The position numbers and the translations under genes were made by a program. The notes under the pieces were generated by a model. The model had not been told where the DNA came from. It worked only from the letters and a program-made list of their open reading frames with translations, and searched no databases. Below, in pieces: positions 26,377 to 35,878 of a stretch of 64,000 bases of DNA. The DNA is from Geothrix fermentans DSM 14018 (GTDB lineage Bacteria; Acidobacteriota; Holophagae; Holophagales; Holophagaceae). Location: positions 151,659 through 215,658 of the forward strand of contig NZ_AUAU01000005.1 in assembly GCF_000428885.1 (NCBI RefSeq). The letters run 5' to 3'. Within the stretch, counting starts at the first letter, position 1; every line of letters begins with the position of its first letter.

Positions 26377-27057
26377 CTACCCCGGGAACGCCTTGAGCAG
26401 GTGGCCCAGGGTGGTCTTCGCCGGCTCCAGCTCGCGCACATCCCCCGTGGCCTTCACCATCTCGTTGAACCACAGGATGCGGCCCGTCTTCAGGTCCACC
26501 AGGGAGGCGTAACCCACCTGGGCGCCGCCGCCCACGCCCACGCCCAGGGCCGCGTAGAGCACCATGGTGGCCACCCGGCCGCCGGTGGCGTAGCTGTCGC
26601 GCAGGTAGAGGAACAGCGCGTAGTCGGCGGAAGTCTGCCTCCTGATCTCGGCCACCTCCTCGCCCAGGGACCAGTCGAGCTTTCCCGCCTTGCTGGGCAG
26701 CTTCCAGGTGCCGAAGTGGTGGAGGTCGATGGCCCGGGCCACGGCGGCATGGAGGTGGTTCAGCTCCGCCAGCAGCTCACCGTCCCCCGGGGGCGCGGGC
26801 ACGAACCGCCCGCCCTGGCCCGCGCCGCGGAGCCGGAGGGCCTCCTTCAGGTTGGCCACGGCCTTGGCCGTCCACTCGGCGCGAGGCTCCAGCACCCCGC
26901 CCGCCGTCACCGCGTAGAGCTCCACATCCAGGGGCATCACCGCCACGGTGGCACCGCCAGGCAGGCCCGTGAAGCCCTCCGCGAGGTGGGACTGGGCGGC
27001 GAGCACGCCGGCAAGGCCCCAGGCGATGGCCAGAAGGAATGGACGCAGGCGGACCAT
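26377..27057 (-). CDS. Exported protein of unknown function, first gene of the M48 operon
   Basis: A 226-residue protein with a clear signal peptide (RLRPFLLAIAWGLAGVLAAQ). The mature part includes TSADYALFLYLRDSYATGGR and YASLVDLKTGRILWFNEMV, a pattern common in lipoproteins that sense or report an envelope state; the family is not recognised. The start at 27057 is preferred over an in-frame ATG 54 bases upstream because it places the signal peptide at the N terminus. Three bases separate it from the protease gene. Confidence 0.65.
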   Translation of the reverse strand: MVRLRPFLLAIAWGLAGVLAAQSHLAEGFTGLPGGATVAVMPLDVELYAVTAGGVLEPRAEWTAKAVANLKEALRLRGAGQGGRFVPAPPGDGELLAELNHLHAAVARAIDLHHFGTWKLPSKAGKLDWSLGEEVAEIRRQTSADYALFLYLRDSYATGGRVATMVLYAALGVGVGGGAQVGYASLVDLKTGRILWFNEMVKATGDVRELEPAKTTLGHLLKAFPG

Positions 27058-27127
27058 GGAACACCCCCGGGGGGCTCGGAGCAGGTCGTAGGTGGGGATC
27101 GCTCCCTCCATGCTACGCCCGCACGCA

Positions 27128-27154
27128 AGCGGGGCCGGCTGAGCCGGCCCCGCT
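27128..27154 (-). terminator. Hairpin downstream of nrfA
   Basis: agcggggccggc (27128-27139) pairs perfectly with 27143-27154 around a 3-base loop, 20 bases past the nrfA stop. It lacks a T run. Confidence 0.6.
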
Positions 27155-27174
27155 CGGGCAAGGAGGATGGCCGC

Positions 27175-28665
27175 CTACTTCTTGGCCATCTTGGGGGCGC
27201 CCAGGTCGCGGAGCGCCACCTGGCCCTGGCGGCCGTAGTCGATGGCCTCGCCCAGGATGCGGGCCGCTTCCTGCGGAGCGTGGAAGCCCATGGAGTTCTC
27301 CGCGTTCACGAAGTCCACGCGCCACTGGGCCTTGCGCTGGAGCTCGTAGATGGGCTTCAGCTTGGCCTCGTCCACGCCGGCCTTCTTCGCGGCGGCGATG
27401 TCGTTGATGAGGTTCACCACGGCGTCCTCGGCGCGGTCCATCAGCGCCTTGGTGCGGTCCTGGATGGCCGTCACGCGGGCCTTGATCTCCTCCTCGGGGA
27501 ACCGGTGGCAGGTCTGGCAGGACCGGGAGACGTTCAGCAGCGGGCTGCGCACCTGGTGGTCGCTGATCTTGAGCGCGCCCTCGCGGACGTAGGGCATGTG
27601 GCAGTCGGCGCAGGAGACGCCGGACCGGGCGTGGATGCCCTGGCTCCACATCTCGAACTCGGGGTGCTGGGCCTTCAGGACCTCGGCGCCGGTCTTGCCG
27701 TGCTGCCAGTCGAAGAAACGGTGGCCGTCGGGGAACTTGTACTCGTCGTAGGTGGCTTCGATCTGCTCGACCTTCAGGCCCTTGTTCCAGGGGAAGAAGA
27801 GCGTGACCTTGGGCCCGCAGTAGTACTCCACGTGGCACTGGCCGCACACCATGGACCGCAGCTCCTGGCGGGAGGCGTCGCGGTTGGCGTCATAGGCCAC
27901 GCTCTTGTCGCCCTTGCGCCACTTCTCGATGGAGGGCAGGTGCGGCACGGGCTCGGTGCTGTTGGCCAGGGCCACGATGCCGCGGATGAAGCCGGGCTTG
28001 GTGACGCGCAGGGCCATGTTCTTGGGATCGTGGCAGTCGATGCAGGCCACCGGGTGCTTCACGAGCTTGGTGGCCTCGCCGTAGGGCAGCTTGCACATGG
28101 CCTCGAAGCCGGCCATGAGCTGGGCCTGGGCGTTGGGGGCGGTGAAGGCCTCGTCCAGCGTGCCCGGGGCGCCGCCCTGCAGGCCCAGCTCGCGGAAGGC
28201 CACGGTGTTGGAGGCGTGGCAGTGGAGGCAGGAGCCGGGCTGCTTGCGCTCAGTCACCCGCTTGGTGTTGCGCTGGTCGTCCAGCATGTAGGCGTGGCCC
28301 CGGCGCAGGTTGAAGTCGATGGCGAAGGCGTAGCCATCGAAGATGGTCACCAGCCGGGGATCCTCCTGGATGCGGCTCTTGGGCAGGGCTTCGCTGCCGG
28401 CGCCGCCGTACTTGGTGCTGTACTTCTCGGCGGTCTTCAGGTAGGCGTCGTACTGGCGGGGGAAGTTCTTCCCCCACTGGGCGGGATCGACGGTCTTCTC
28501 GTCCAGGTCCACCAGCTTGAAGCTGGTCTGCTTAGCCTCGGCCTTGCGGCTGGAGATGCTGGCGTACAGGGCCATCACGAGCACCGTCGCCAGGGCGGCG
28601 CCGGCGGCGATGAGGCCCATCCGGACCAGGGGCCGGGAGAACAGCGGGGTGGGATTGTCGGTCAT
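27175..28665 (-). CDS. nrfA: Ammonia-forming pentahaem cytochrome c nitrite reductase, CXXCH-type active-site haem
   Basis: A 496-residue periplasmic enzyme that reduces nitrite to ammonium with six electrons. An N-terminal helix (LIAAGAALATVLVMALYA) is a signal anchor. Five haem motifs are present: CLHCH (146-150), CIDCH (208), CGQCH (274), CADCH (352) and CQTCH (383). The first corresponds in order to CWSCK of E. coli NrfA, so the active-site haem has His in place of Lys. The catalytic region CGQCHVEYYC and the conserved KAQHPEFEMWSQGIHARSGV match the family. It is the second gene after nrfH. Octahaem or hydroxylamine enzymes are excluded by the haem count. Confidence 0.93.
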   Translation of the reverse strand: MTDNPTPLFSRPLVRMGLIAAGAALATVLVMALYASISSRKAEAKQTSFKLVDLDEKTVDPAQWGKNFPRQYDAYLKTAEKYSTKYGGAGSEALPKSRIQEDPRLVTIFDGYAFAIDFNLRRGHAYMLDDQRNTKRVTERKQPGSCLHCHASNTVAFRELGLQGGAPGTLDEAFTAPNAQAQLMAGFEAMCKLPYGEATKLVKHPVACIDCHDPKNMALRVTKPGFIRGIVALANSTEPVPHLPSIEKWRKGDKSVAYDANRDASRQELRSMVCGQCHVEYYCGPKVTLFFPWNKGLKVEQIEATYDEYKFPDGHRFFDWQHGKTGAEVLKAQHPEFEMWSQGIHARSGVSCADCHMPYVREGALKISDHQVRSPLLNVSRSCQTCHRFPEEEIKARVTAIQDRTKALMDRAEDAVVNLINDIAAAKKAGVDEAKLKPIYELQRKAQWRVDFVNAENSMGFHAPQEAARILGEAIDYGRQGQVALRDLGAPKMAKK

Positions 28666-28739
28666 CGGGGGGTTCCTCCCGCGTGGGGGGCCACGCGTCT
28701 AGGTGGGATCAGGAAAGGGGATCGGGAAGGGTCGGAAGC

Positions 28740-29237
28740 TCAGCCCATGGGGCCATGGCCCACCTCCTGGTGGCAGCGCACGCAGCCGTAGAGGTCGGCC
28801 TTCTGCGTCGGATCCGTGGGCACGCCCAGGGTGCCGTGGGCGGTGATCTCGCCCGTCAGCTCGCCGTGGCAGCGGAGGCAGTTGTCCTCCAGCACCTTGG
28901 CGTTGCCGGGCTTGATGCGGATGGGCTCCGCGAAATTCAGCAGCGTGAAGGCCTTGGAGTGGTGGTACCCGTTGCTGGCCTTCACGTAGAGTTTGTTCAC
29001 GGGGTTGTCGTGGGGCAGGTGGCAGTCGTTGCACACGGCCACCGCGTGGTGGGTGCCGTGCCGCCAGCTGTCGTACTCGTCGCGCATGATGTGGCAGTTC
29101 ACGCACACCTGCGGGTCGTTCGACATGTAGGACGTGCCATGGGCCGACACGAAGGTGTAGGCCCCGGAGCCCACGAAGACGCCCGCGAAGACGCTGGCCA
29201 GGACGCTCAACAGGATCAGGCGACGCTTTCCGCTCAC
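28740..29237 (-). CDS. nrfH: Tetrahaem cytochrome c quinol dehydrogenase (NapC/NirT family)
   Basis: A 165-residue membrane-anchored cytochrome that takes electrons from menaquinol to NrfA. One N-terminal helix (LILLSVLASVFAGVFVGSGAY) is followed by four CXXCH motifs: CVNCH, CNDCH, CLRCH and CVRCH. The GTG start at 29237 gives the expected short cytoplasmic tail; longer readings to 29309 add residues without family character. It precedes nrfA by 74 bases, a normal nrfHA operon. Confidence 0.92.
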   Translation of the reverse strand: MSGKRRLILLSVLASVFAGVFVGSGAYTFVSAHGTSYMSNDPQVCVNCHIMRDEYDSWRHGTHHAVAVCNDCHLPHDNPVNKLYVKASNGYHHSKAFTLLNFAEPIRIKPGNAKVLEDNCLRCHGELTGEITAHGTLGVPTDPTQKADLYGCVRCHQEVGHGPMG

Positions 29238-29292
29238 GGGGTATCCATCCGATGTCGGAGGGTCCGTCCTCCGACCGGAACAGGATGCGATA

Positions 29293-29320
29293 AAATTAGG
29301 ACCTGTCAATCCGATATCAA
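29293..29320 (-). promoter_or_regulatory. Candidate promoter for nrfHA
   Basis: Read leftwards, TTGATA (29320-29315) and TAATTT (29298-29293) are 16 bases apart in an AT-rich island that contrasts with the GC-rich surroundings. The match to the -10 consensus is weak. A GATGATTTGATATC stretch overlaps it and could be a regulator site. Confidence 0.3.
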
Positions 29321-29350
29321 ATCATCTTTGGGGATCTTGAGGTCGCTATC

Positions 29351-29383
29351 ACGGGAAGGGCCGGCTGTGCCGGCCCTTCCCGT
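29351..29383 (-). terminator. Strong hairpin between the DUF4097 gene and nrfH
   Basis: acgggaagggccgg (29351-29364) pairs perfectly with 29370-29383 around a 5-base loop, 14 bases past the DUF4097 stop. Confidence 0.65.
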
Positions 29384-29397
29384 GAGTTCAAACGGCA

Positions 29398-30210
29398 TCA
29401 ATTCAGCGTGATGCCGCCATTCACCGTGTCGAGATCGATGCCTTCATCCCCACCGGGGAAGACCGCGGTGACGGAGCGCCGCTTCACCTCCACCTGCTCC
29501 GCGCCCTTCGCGTTGAAGGCGATGTCCCCGTTGATGGTGCGGGCCTTCAGGCGTCCCTTGAGACCCGCGGTCTGGAGGTGGATGGACCCGTTGACCGTCG
29601 AGGCCTTGAGCCCTTTCCCCTGGCCGTCCAGGCCCGACCCCTTGATGGCGCCGTTCACCGTCTGGAGGTTCAGCCCGCCGCGGACCTCCGTCAGGGTGAT
29701 GGAGCCGTTGACCGTGGTGGCCTTGAGGGAGTCGCCCAGATCCGTGGCATGGACCGCGCCGTTGACGGTGGTGAGGCTCGCGGCACCCCGGGTTCCGGTG
29801 AGGGTCACCTCGCCGTTCACGCTCTCCAGGGTGGGCACGATCTGGCGGGGCACCTTGAGGGTCATCTGGCACTGGGGGCCCCGATAGAAGCCCCAGCCCG
29901 TGTGCTTGGGATATTCGCCGCGGATTTCCAGACCATCCTTGCCGGATTCGATCACCACCTTCACCTGCTCGTCCCGGCTGCTGGGCTTGAACTCGCCCGT
30001 GAACTGGACTTCCGCCCGGTCCCAGGCTTCCACGTGGACGAACCCGTTGACGTTCTTCACCCTGAGCTTCGAGCCCGCCGCCAGGGGAAGGGTCCGGGTC
30101 TCCGTGGCCTTCTCGGCCTTGGCGGGCTGGACCACCTGGGACTGGGCCGCCAGCGGGACGCTGAGGATGACGGCGGCCACGGCCGCGGCGAGGGAGCGGG
30201 TGAGGGACAT
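29398..30210 (-). CDS. Exported DUF4097 family beta-repeat protein (copy 1)
   Basis: A 270-residue protein with a signal peptide (MSLTRSLAAAVAAVILSVPLAAQ). The body is a run of short beta repeats, most holding VNG or ING (ASLTTVNGAVHATDLGD, LKATTVNGSITLTEVRG, LNLQTVNGAIKGSGLDG), typical of the DUF4097/DUF4098 right-handed beta fold. Function is unknown. A paralogue with TNG repeats lies at 37160-38065. A beginning of the type GSKLRVKNVNGFVHVEAWDR is shared by both. The start at 30210 has GGAGG before it. Confidence 0.8.
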   Translation of the reverse strand: MSLTRSLAAAVAAVILSVPLAAQSQVVQPAKAEKATETRTLPLAAGSKLRVKNVNGFVHVEAWDRAEVQFTGEFKPSSRDEQVKVVIESGKDGLEIRGEYPKHTGWGFYRGPQCQMTLKVPRQIVPTLESVNGEVTLTGTRGAASLTTVNGAVHATDLGDSLKATTVNGSITLTEVRGGLNLQTVNGAIKGSGLDGQGKGLKASTVNGSIHLQTAGLKGRLKARTINGDIAFNAKGAEQVEVKRRSVTAVFPGGDEGIDLDTVNGGITLN

Positions 30211-30316
30211 GGAAGCCTCCTGCGATGTCAGAGATCGTGACCAGTGATACGAAGGCCTTCGGAGGGGGTTTAGGCCCCTTGCCAGCTCCGTATACTTGGG
30301 AACGCGCGGAGTTCCC

Positions 30317-30577
30317 ATGTCCCAGACCATCGACCGTCCCGAGCTCAGCCCCGCCGAGTGGAAACTCATCCAGGACCTGCGCGCCCTGCCGGACCCCGCC
30401 CTCCGGGGCCGCATGGAGGCCTCCATCGGAGAGTTGCTCTTCTTCTTCCGTACCCCGCGCTGCCAGGGCATCGGCATTGAGGGCTTCCCCTGCGGCGACC
30501 CCCGGTCCTCCTGCGAGGACTGTCATCAGATCTGGGACATGCTCGACAGGGTGGCGGAGCGGACCCGGAAGGCCTGA
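30317..30577 (+). CDS. Small Cys-containing cytoplasmic protein
   Basis: An 86-residue hypothetical protein. A helical N-terminal half (LSPAEWKLIQDLRALPDPALRGRMEASIGE, quoted in part) precedes four Cys (RCQGIGIEGFPCGDPRSSCEDCHQI), which could hold a metal. The CEDCH string looks like a haem site, but there is no signal peptide. The ATG at 30317 has GGAG before it. It ends next to a convergent transporter gene. Confidence 0.55.
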   Translation: MSQTIDRPELSPAEWKLIQDLRALPDPALRGRMEASIGELLFFFRTPRCQGIGIEGFPCGDPRSSCEDCHQIWDMLDRVAERTRKA

Positions 30578-30578
30578 C

Positions 30579-31055
30579 TCAGCCCTTCTGCCAGCCCGCC
30601 AGCCAGCGGTCGCCGAAGTTCACGAGGGCGACGCCCGCCAGGATGAGCGCCGCGCCCGCGATGCGAACCCAGGAAAGGCCCCGGATCTCCAGGCCCAGCA
30701 GGCCGAAGCGGTCGAAGACCAGCGAAGAGCAGACCTGTCCCGCCACGATGAGGGACACCATGGCGGCCATGCCGATGCGCGGGGCCAGCAGGGTCGAGCC
30801 GAACACGAAGAAGGCCCCCAGGAAGCCGCCCAGCCATTGCCACCAGGGCACCCGGGGCAGGCTGCCCAGCGCCGCGAGGGGCTGTCCCGTGAGCACGGCC
30901 GCCGCCAGCAGGGCCACCGTGCCCACGGCGAAGGACACCAGGGCCGCCAGCAGGGAGCCGCTGTGGAGTGAGATGCGCAGCGCGTTGTTGACGGCCGACT
31001 GGAGGGGAATGGCCAGCCCGATGGCGAAGGCCATGACGAGGAAGAGCAGGATCAT
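30579..31055 (-). CDS. YdcZ/DUF606-type small membrane transporter (DMT superfamily)
   Basis: A 158-residue protein with five hydrophobic helices, the size of half an EamA transporter. The start MILLFLVMAFAIGLAIPLQSAVNNALR (quoted in part) with its QSAVNN motif is the family signature. Other segments are QWLGGFLGAFFVFGSTLLAPRIG and GAALILAGVALVNFG. Members probably dimerise; substrates are unknown. The start at 31055 matches family N termini; further upstream codons do not. Confidence 0.82.
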   Translation of the reverse strand: MILLFLVMAFAIGLAIPLQSAVNNALRISLHSGSLLAALVSFAVGTVALLAAAVLTGQPLAALGSLPRVPWWQWLGGFLGAFFVFGSTLLAPRIGMAAMVSLIVAGQVCSSLVFDRFGLLGLEIRGLSWVRIAGAALILAGVALVNFGDRWLAGWQKG

Positions 31056-31089
31056 CCGAGCCTCCGGGCGCAAGGGCCCATGATAGCCC

Positions 31090-32019
<930 letters not shown>

Positions 32020-32126
32020 GGGTCCTCCTGGAGCTTTTCCGGTTCTCACCGGAAGCCTACATCCCTCCCGGCGGAACCACCTCTTGTCTTTTGCCCCACA
32101 CCTGATACAGTGGATTTTCCACTCGT

Positions 32127-32201
32127 TGGGGAGTGGTCTAATGGTAGGACAACAGATTCTGGTTCTGTCAGGTGAGGGTTCGAGTCCTTCCTCCCCAACC
32201 A
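32127..32201 (+). tRNA. tRNA-Gln (anticodon CTG)
   Basis: A complete cloverleaf: acceptor TGGGGAG/CTCCCCA, anticodon stem ACAGA/TCTGT with loop TTCTGGT, and T loop TTCGAGT. The discriminator A is followed by an encoded CCA (32199-32201). Confidence 0.93.
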
Positions 32202-32218
32202 CTCAAAACTTGGTTCCT

Positions 32219-32293
32219 GGTCCCATCGTCTAGCGGTTAGGACGACGCCCTCTCACGGCGTAAACAGGGGTTCGATTCCCCTTGGGACTACCA
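32219..32293 (+). tRNA. tRNA-Glu (anticodon CTC)
   Basis: A complete cloverleaf: acceptor GGTCCCA/TGGGACT, anticodon stem ACGCC/GGCGT with loop CTCTCAC, T loop TTCGATT and encoded CCA at 32291-32293. It lies 17 bases after tRNA-Gln and is probably co-transcribed. Confidence 0.94.
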
Positions 32294-32389
32294 GCAAGGC
32301 CCGGCACCCGCCGGGCCTTCTTCTTGTTCCAAGGGGAATCGAAATCACGGATGGCGCGCAGGTAGGGGCCCGGGCGCTATCCTGAAGGC

Positions 32390-32545
32390 ATGGCCGCCTC
32401 CACTCCCGCCCGGCCGCCGGTGCCGAAGCGTCCCGTCTGCTCCTGGACCTGCCTGGGGCACTGCCCCACCTGCCAGGCGCAGGCCATGACGGAGATTCAG
32501 GCCCGGGACGCCGCCGTCCCCCGCATCGGGTCGTGCTTGAAGTAG
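32390..32545 (+). CDS. Possible 51-residue Cys-rich small protein
   Basis: A short frame (MAASTPARPPVPKRPVCSWT...) with four Cys spaced C-x3-C-x3-C-x2-C (CSWTCLGHCPTC), which could bind zinc. It starts 100 bases after tRNA-Glu and overlaps the end of the convergent cytidylate kinase-like gene by 49 bases. The ribosome site is weak. It could be chance. Confidence 0.3.
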   Translation: MAASTPARPPVPKRPVCSWTCLGHCPTCQAQAMTEIQARDAAVPRIGSCLK

Positions 32546-33246
32546 TCCCGGTCGGGCCAGGCGCAGATGACGAGGCGCGCGCAGGACTGGGCGATGGCTT
32601 CCACGCTCTGCCGCTCGTTGTTGAACACGGCATCGTACCAGCGGGACGAGGTGACGTCCGCGTGGAGGAACTCGCTGATGAACTTCTCCCGGAGCTTTGA
32701 CTGGGTCCGGACGAGTTTTTCGGCCTCCGGCAAAGGCAGCTCGAGGCGGCGGGCGATGGTCGCGGTCCGGAACTCGAAGCTGGCCTCCAGGCGGAAATGG
32801 AAGCAGTTCTTCAGGTCCTGACAGGCCACCGCGCCCCCGCGGCCGACGATGATGGCGCCGCCGGCCATGGCGATGTGGACCAGGTGCTTCACCACCTTGG
32901 CGTAGGCGTCGTCGTGCGTCAGGTGGCCGAAGTGGGTCCGGAGCACGTCCTGGGCGTGACTCTCGTCCCCCAGGTGGCCCAGGATCTGGCGGGAGAGCTT
33001 TTCGTCCGAGGCCACCTGGTCCACCAGGGCCTTGTCGAACAGGGTCCAGGGCTGGCCCGAGGCTTCCTCCAGGAGCGCCTGGAGGCGCTGGGCCAGGGAA
33101 TAGCCCTCGCATCCGTACTGCCGGGAAATGGTGACGGATGGATGGGGCGGCGCCTGGCGGGCCCGCGCGAAGCGCTCCCGGATCCGCATCCAGCCTGCCT
33201 CCCGCTGCTCGATGCCCGGGATGAGGGAGTCGAAGCTCTTGGTCAT
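32497..33246 (-). CDS. Cytidylate kinase-like family protein
   Basis: A 249-residue P-loop protein. The nucleotide-binding start is TISRQYGCEGYSLAQRLQ, equal to the ISREYGAGG region of the cytidylate kinase-like family (AAA/NMP kinase fold). LFDKALVDQVASDEKLS and GGAIIVGRGGAV are further family landmarks. The true substrate is unknown; these proteins are distinct from the housekeeping cmk. The start MTKSFDSLIPG has GGAGGT before it. It is transcribed divergently from the VanZ-LpxH fusion. Confidence 0.75.
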   Translation of the reverse strand: MTKSFDSLIPGIEQREAGWMRIRERFARARQAPPHPSVTISRQYGCEGYSLAQRLQALLEEASGQPWTLFDKALVDQVASDEKLSRQILGHLGDESHAQDVLRTHFGHLTHDDAYAKVVKHLVHIAMAGGAIIVGRGGAVACQDLKNCFHFRLEASFEFRTATIARRLELPLPEAEKLVRTQSKLREKFISEFLHADVTSSRWYDAVFNNERQSVEAIAQSCARLVICAWPDRDYFKHDPMRGTAASRA

Positions 33247-33411
33247 GGAACCTCCGGTCTCGGAACGGCCAGACCAGATGACTACGCTCGGAAGATAGGA
33301 TTCCCGGGGCCCGCCGGCAAGGCCCCAAAGGCTCCAATTTCCAGGCTTCCGCGGCCCGGGCCGCCACCGGGGCCGGCTCGCTTCTCCGCACGGCCTGTGT
33401 TTGGATGGATC

Positions 33412-34488
33412 ATGCGCTTCCGTGGGTTCTGGCTCCTCCCCCTGGCCGTGGCCGGGACCATCTTCTGGCTGAGCGCGCAGTCGCACTATCCGGGCGGCAT
33501 CGAGCTGCCGCCGCCCCTGGACAAGGCCGCCCACGCTTCAGCGTACGCGCTGCTGGCCCTGGCCCTGGACCGCACGCTCCGCCACACGGCGCGCGGGCTA
33601 CCCCTCTACCGCCGCCACCTCTGGATCCTGGCCGCCATCGCCCTCTATGGAGCCTCCGACGAGCTGCACCAGTTCTTCGTCCCGGGCCGTTCCTGCGAGT
33701 CCGGCGACTGGCTGGCGGACTGCTTCGGCGGGGCCGCGGGCCTGACCCTGGGCTCCCTCCACCTCCTGTTCACCCGGCGCCTGGGAGCCCTGTCCTGGCT
33801 GCGGGGAGCGGCGCGGCGCACCGAGCCGGCCCGCGACCTGATCCTCGTGGCCGATCCCCACTGGGGGGCCATGCTCACGGGACTGGAGACGGCCACTGCG
33901 GCCCACCCGGAGGCCGACTGGCTCTTCCTTGGAGATGTGTTCGACGTGTGGGTGGGCTTCCCGGGCATGGAGACGGAGGCGCAGCGCGACTTCCTCGCCT
34001 GGGTGGACGCCCGCCGGGCCTCGGGGCGCTGGGTGGGCCTGTGGCTGGGCAACCGCGAGTACTTCCTGGACCGCCACGCCGCGCGCTTCGACCTCATGGG
34101 CGAAGGCATCGGCGGCTCCCTCGAAGGCGAGGGGCTGACCTGGGAGCACGGTGACCTCGTGAACACCGCGGACCGCCAGTACCGGCTGTGGAACCTGGTG
34201 TCGCGCTCGGGCCCGCTGTGGCTGCTGTTCCGCCTGATGCCCGCCGGGACCGCGCGGAAGGTGTCCGCCTGGATGGAGCGGAAGCTGCGCACCACCAACG
34301 CCGCCTACAAGCTCACCTTCCCCCGCGAAGCCTTCCGCGCCGCCGCCCAGACCCACTCGGGAACCACCTTCCTCACGGGCCACTTCCACACCCACGAGGT
34401 GGAGGCCAATGGCATCGCCCTGCCCTGGGCCCACGAGGGGCGGTTCATGGTCTGGCGGGGCGGGAAGGTGGAGTCCCTAGAGGCCTAG
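33412..34488 (+). CDS. VanZ-like membrane domain fused to LpxH-like metallophosphatase
   Basis: A 358-residue fusion. Residues 1-125 form a VanZ-like domain of four helices (LDKAAHASAYALLALALDRTL; ALYGASDELHQFFVPGRSCE; DWLADCFGGAAGLTLG). Residues ~140-358 are a calcineurin-like phosphatase of the LpxH (UDP-2,3-diacylglucosamine hydrolase) type: VADPHWG, FLGDVFDVWVG, WLGNREYF, EHGDLVNTADRQYRLWN and LTGHFHTHE. The GNHD Asp is Glu here. It may act in lipid A synthesis at the membrane. No frame break separates the parts. The 3' end overlaps convergent ysxC by 12 bases. Confidence 0.8.
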   Translation: MRFRGFWLLPLAVAGTIFWLSAQSHYPGGIELPPPLDKAAHASAYALLALALDRTLRHTARGLPLYRRHLWILAAIALYGASDELHQFFVPGRSCESGDWLADCFGGAAGLTLGSLHLLFTRRLGALSWLRGAARRTEPARDLILVADPHWGAMLTGLETATAAHPEADWLFLGDVFDVWVGFPGMETEAQRDFLAWVDARRASGRWVGLWLGNREYFLDRHAARFDLMGEGIGGSLEGEGLTWEHGDLVNTADRQYRLWNLVSRSGPLWLLFRLMPAGTARKVSAWMERKLRTTNAAYKLTFPREAFRAAAQTHSGTTFLTGHFHTHEVEANGIALPWAHEGRFMVWRGGKVESLEA

Positions 34489-35064
34489 CAGATCCGCCAC
34501 TTCGCGCCGCAGCTCGGGGATGCCCGTGCCCTTGGCGGCGCTGGCCCAAGCGATGTCGCCGGCATGCAGGCCCAGCTCCGCGGCCACGTCCTTGCGCTGT
34601 TTGAGGGCCTTGCTGGGCTTCACCTGATCGGCCTTGGTGGCCACGATGCGGTGGGGCAGCCCCTCGGCGCGCAGCCAGTCGATCATCTGGTGGTCCAGCT
34701 TGGTGGGGCCCACCTCGGCGTCCACCAGCACGAAGACCATGCGCAGGGTGGCACGGCCCGTGAGGTAGCCCTCGATCATGCGCTGCCAGGCGGCCCGCTC
34801 GGCGGCAGGGCCCGTGGCGAAGCCGTAGCCCGGCAGGTCCACGATCCAGCGGTCCGGACCCGTGAGGAAGACGTTGATGAGCCGCGTGCGGCCCGGCGTC
34901 TTCGAGACGCGGGCCAGCTGCTTCTGGTTGGCCAGGGCGTTCAGCAGGGAGGACTTGCCCACGTTGCTGCGCCCCACGAAGGCCACCTCCGCGTGGCAGA
35001 CGCCGAGCTTCTTCGCGTCGGCCGCGGAGGTGACGAAACGGGCATCGGTGAGGGGCTGGGGCAT
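34477..35064 (-). CDS. ysxC: Ribosome biogenesis GTPase YsxC/EngB
   Basis: A 195-residue essential GTPase of 50S assembly. Motifs: G1 GRSNVGKSSL, G2 around TPGRTRLINVF, G3 DLPGYG, G4 TKAD, G5 SAAKGTG. The length is standard. It lies 35 bases after ftsE in the same direction. It overlaps the end of the VanZ-LpxH fusion convergently. Confidence 0.95.
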   Translation of the reverse strand: MPQPLTDARFVTSAADAKKLGVCHAEVAFVGRSNVGKSSLLNALANQKQLARVSKTPGRTRLINVFLTGPDRWIVDLPGYGFATGPAAERAAWQRMIEGYLTGRATLRMVFVLVDAEVGPTKLDHQMIDWLRAEGLPHRIVATKADQVKPSKALKQRKDVAAELGLHAGDIAWASAAKGTGIPELRREVADLLGL

Positions 35065-35099
35065 GGGGATCCGATCGACAGGCTCCAGCCTACCGCCAA

Positions 35100-35786
<687 letters not shown>

Positions 35787-35797
35787 CTGAAAAACTT

Positions 35798-35869
35798 AAC
35801 CGCGAATGGCGCGAATGGACGCGAATGAAGGCCTTTTCATATTCGCGCACATTCGCGTCATTCGCGGTT
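35798..35869. repeat. Inverted CGCGAATG repeat element, copy 1
   Basis: aaccgcgaatg (35798-35808) is the exact reverse complement of cattcgcggtt (35859-35869). Three cgcgaatg units on the left face three cattcgcg-type units on the right. It fills the gap between ftsE and the thiolase. A related copy lies at 47026-47115. Confidence 0.75.
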
Positions 35870-35878
35870 CCATTCTTT

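Noticed and set aside
30317..30577. CEDCH as a haem c site
   Set aside because: The protein has no signal peptide or membrane helix, and haem c attachment happens outside the cytoplasm. Single CXXCH strings in Cys-rich proteins often bind metal instead.
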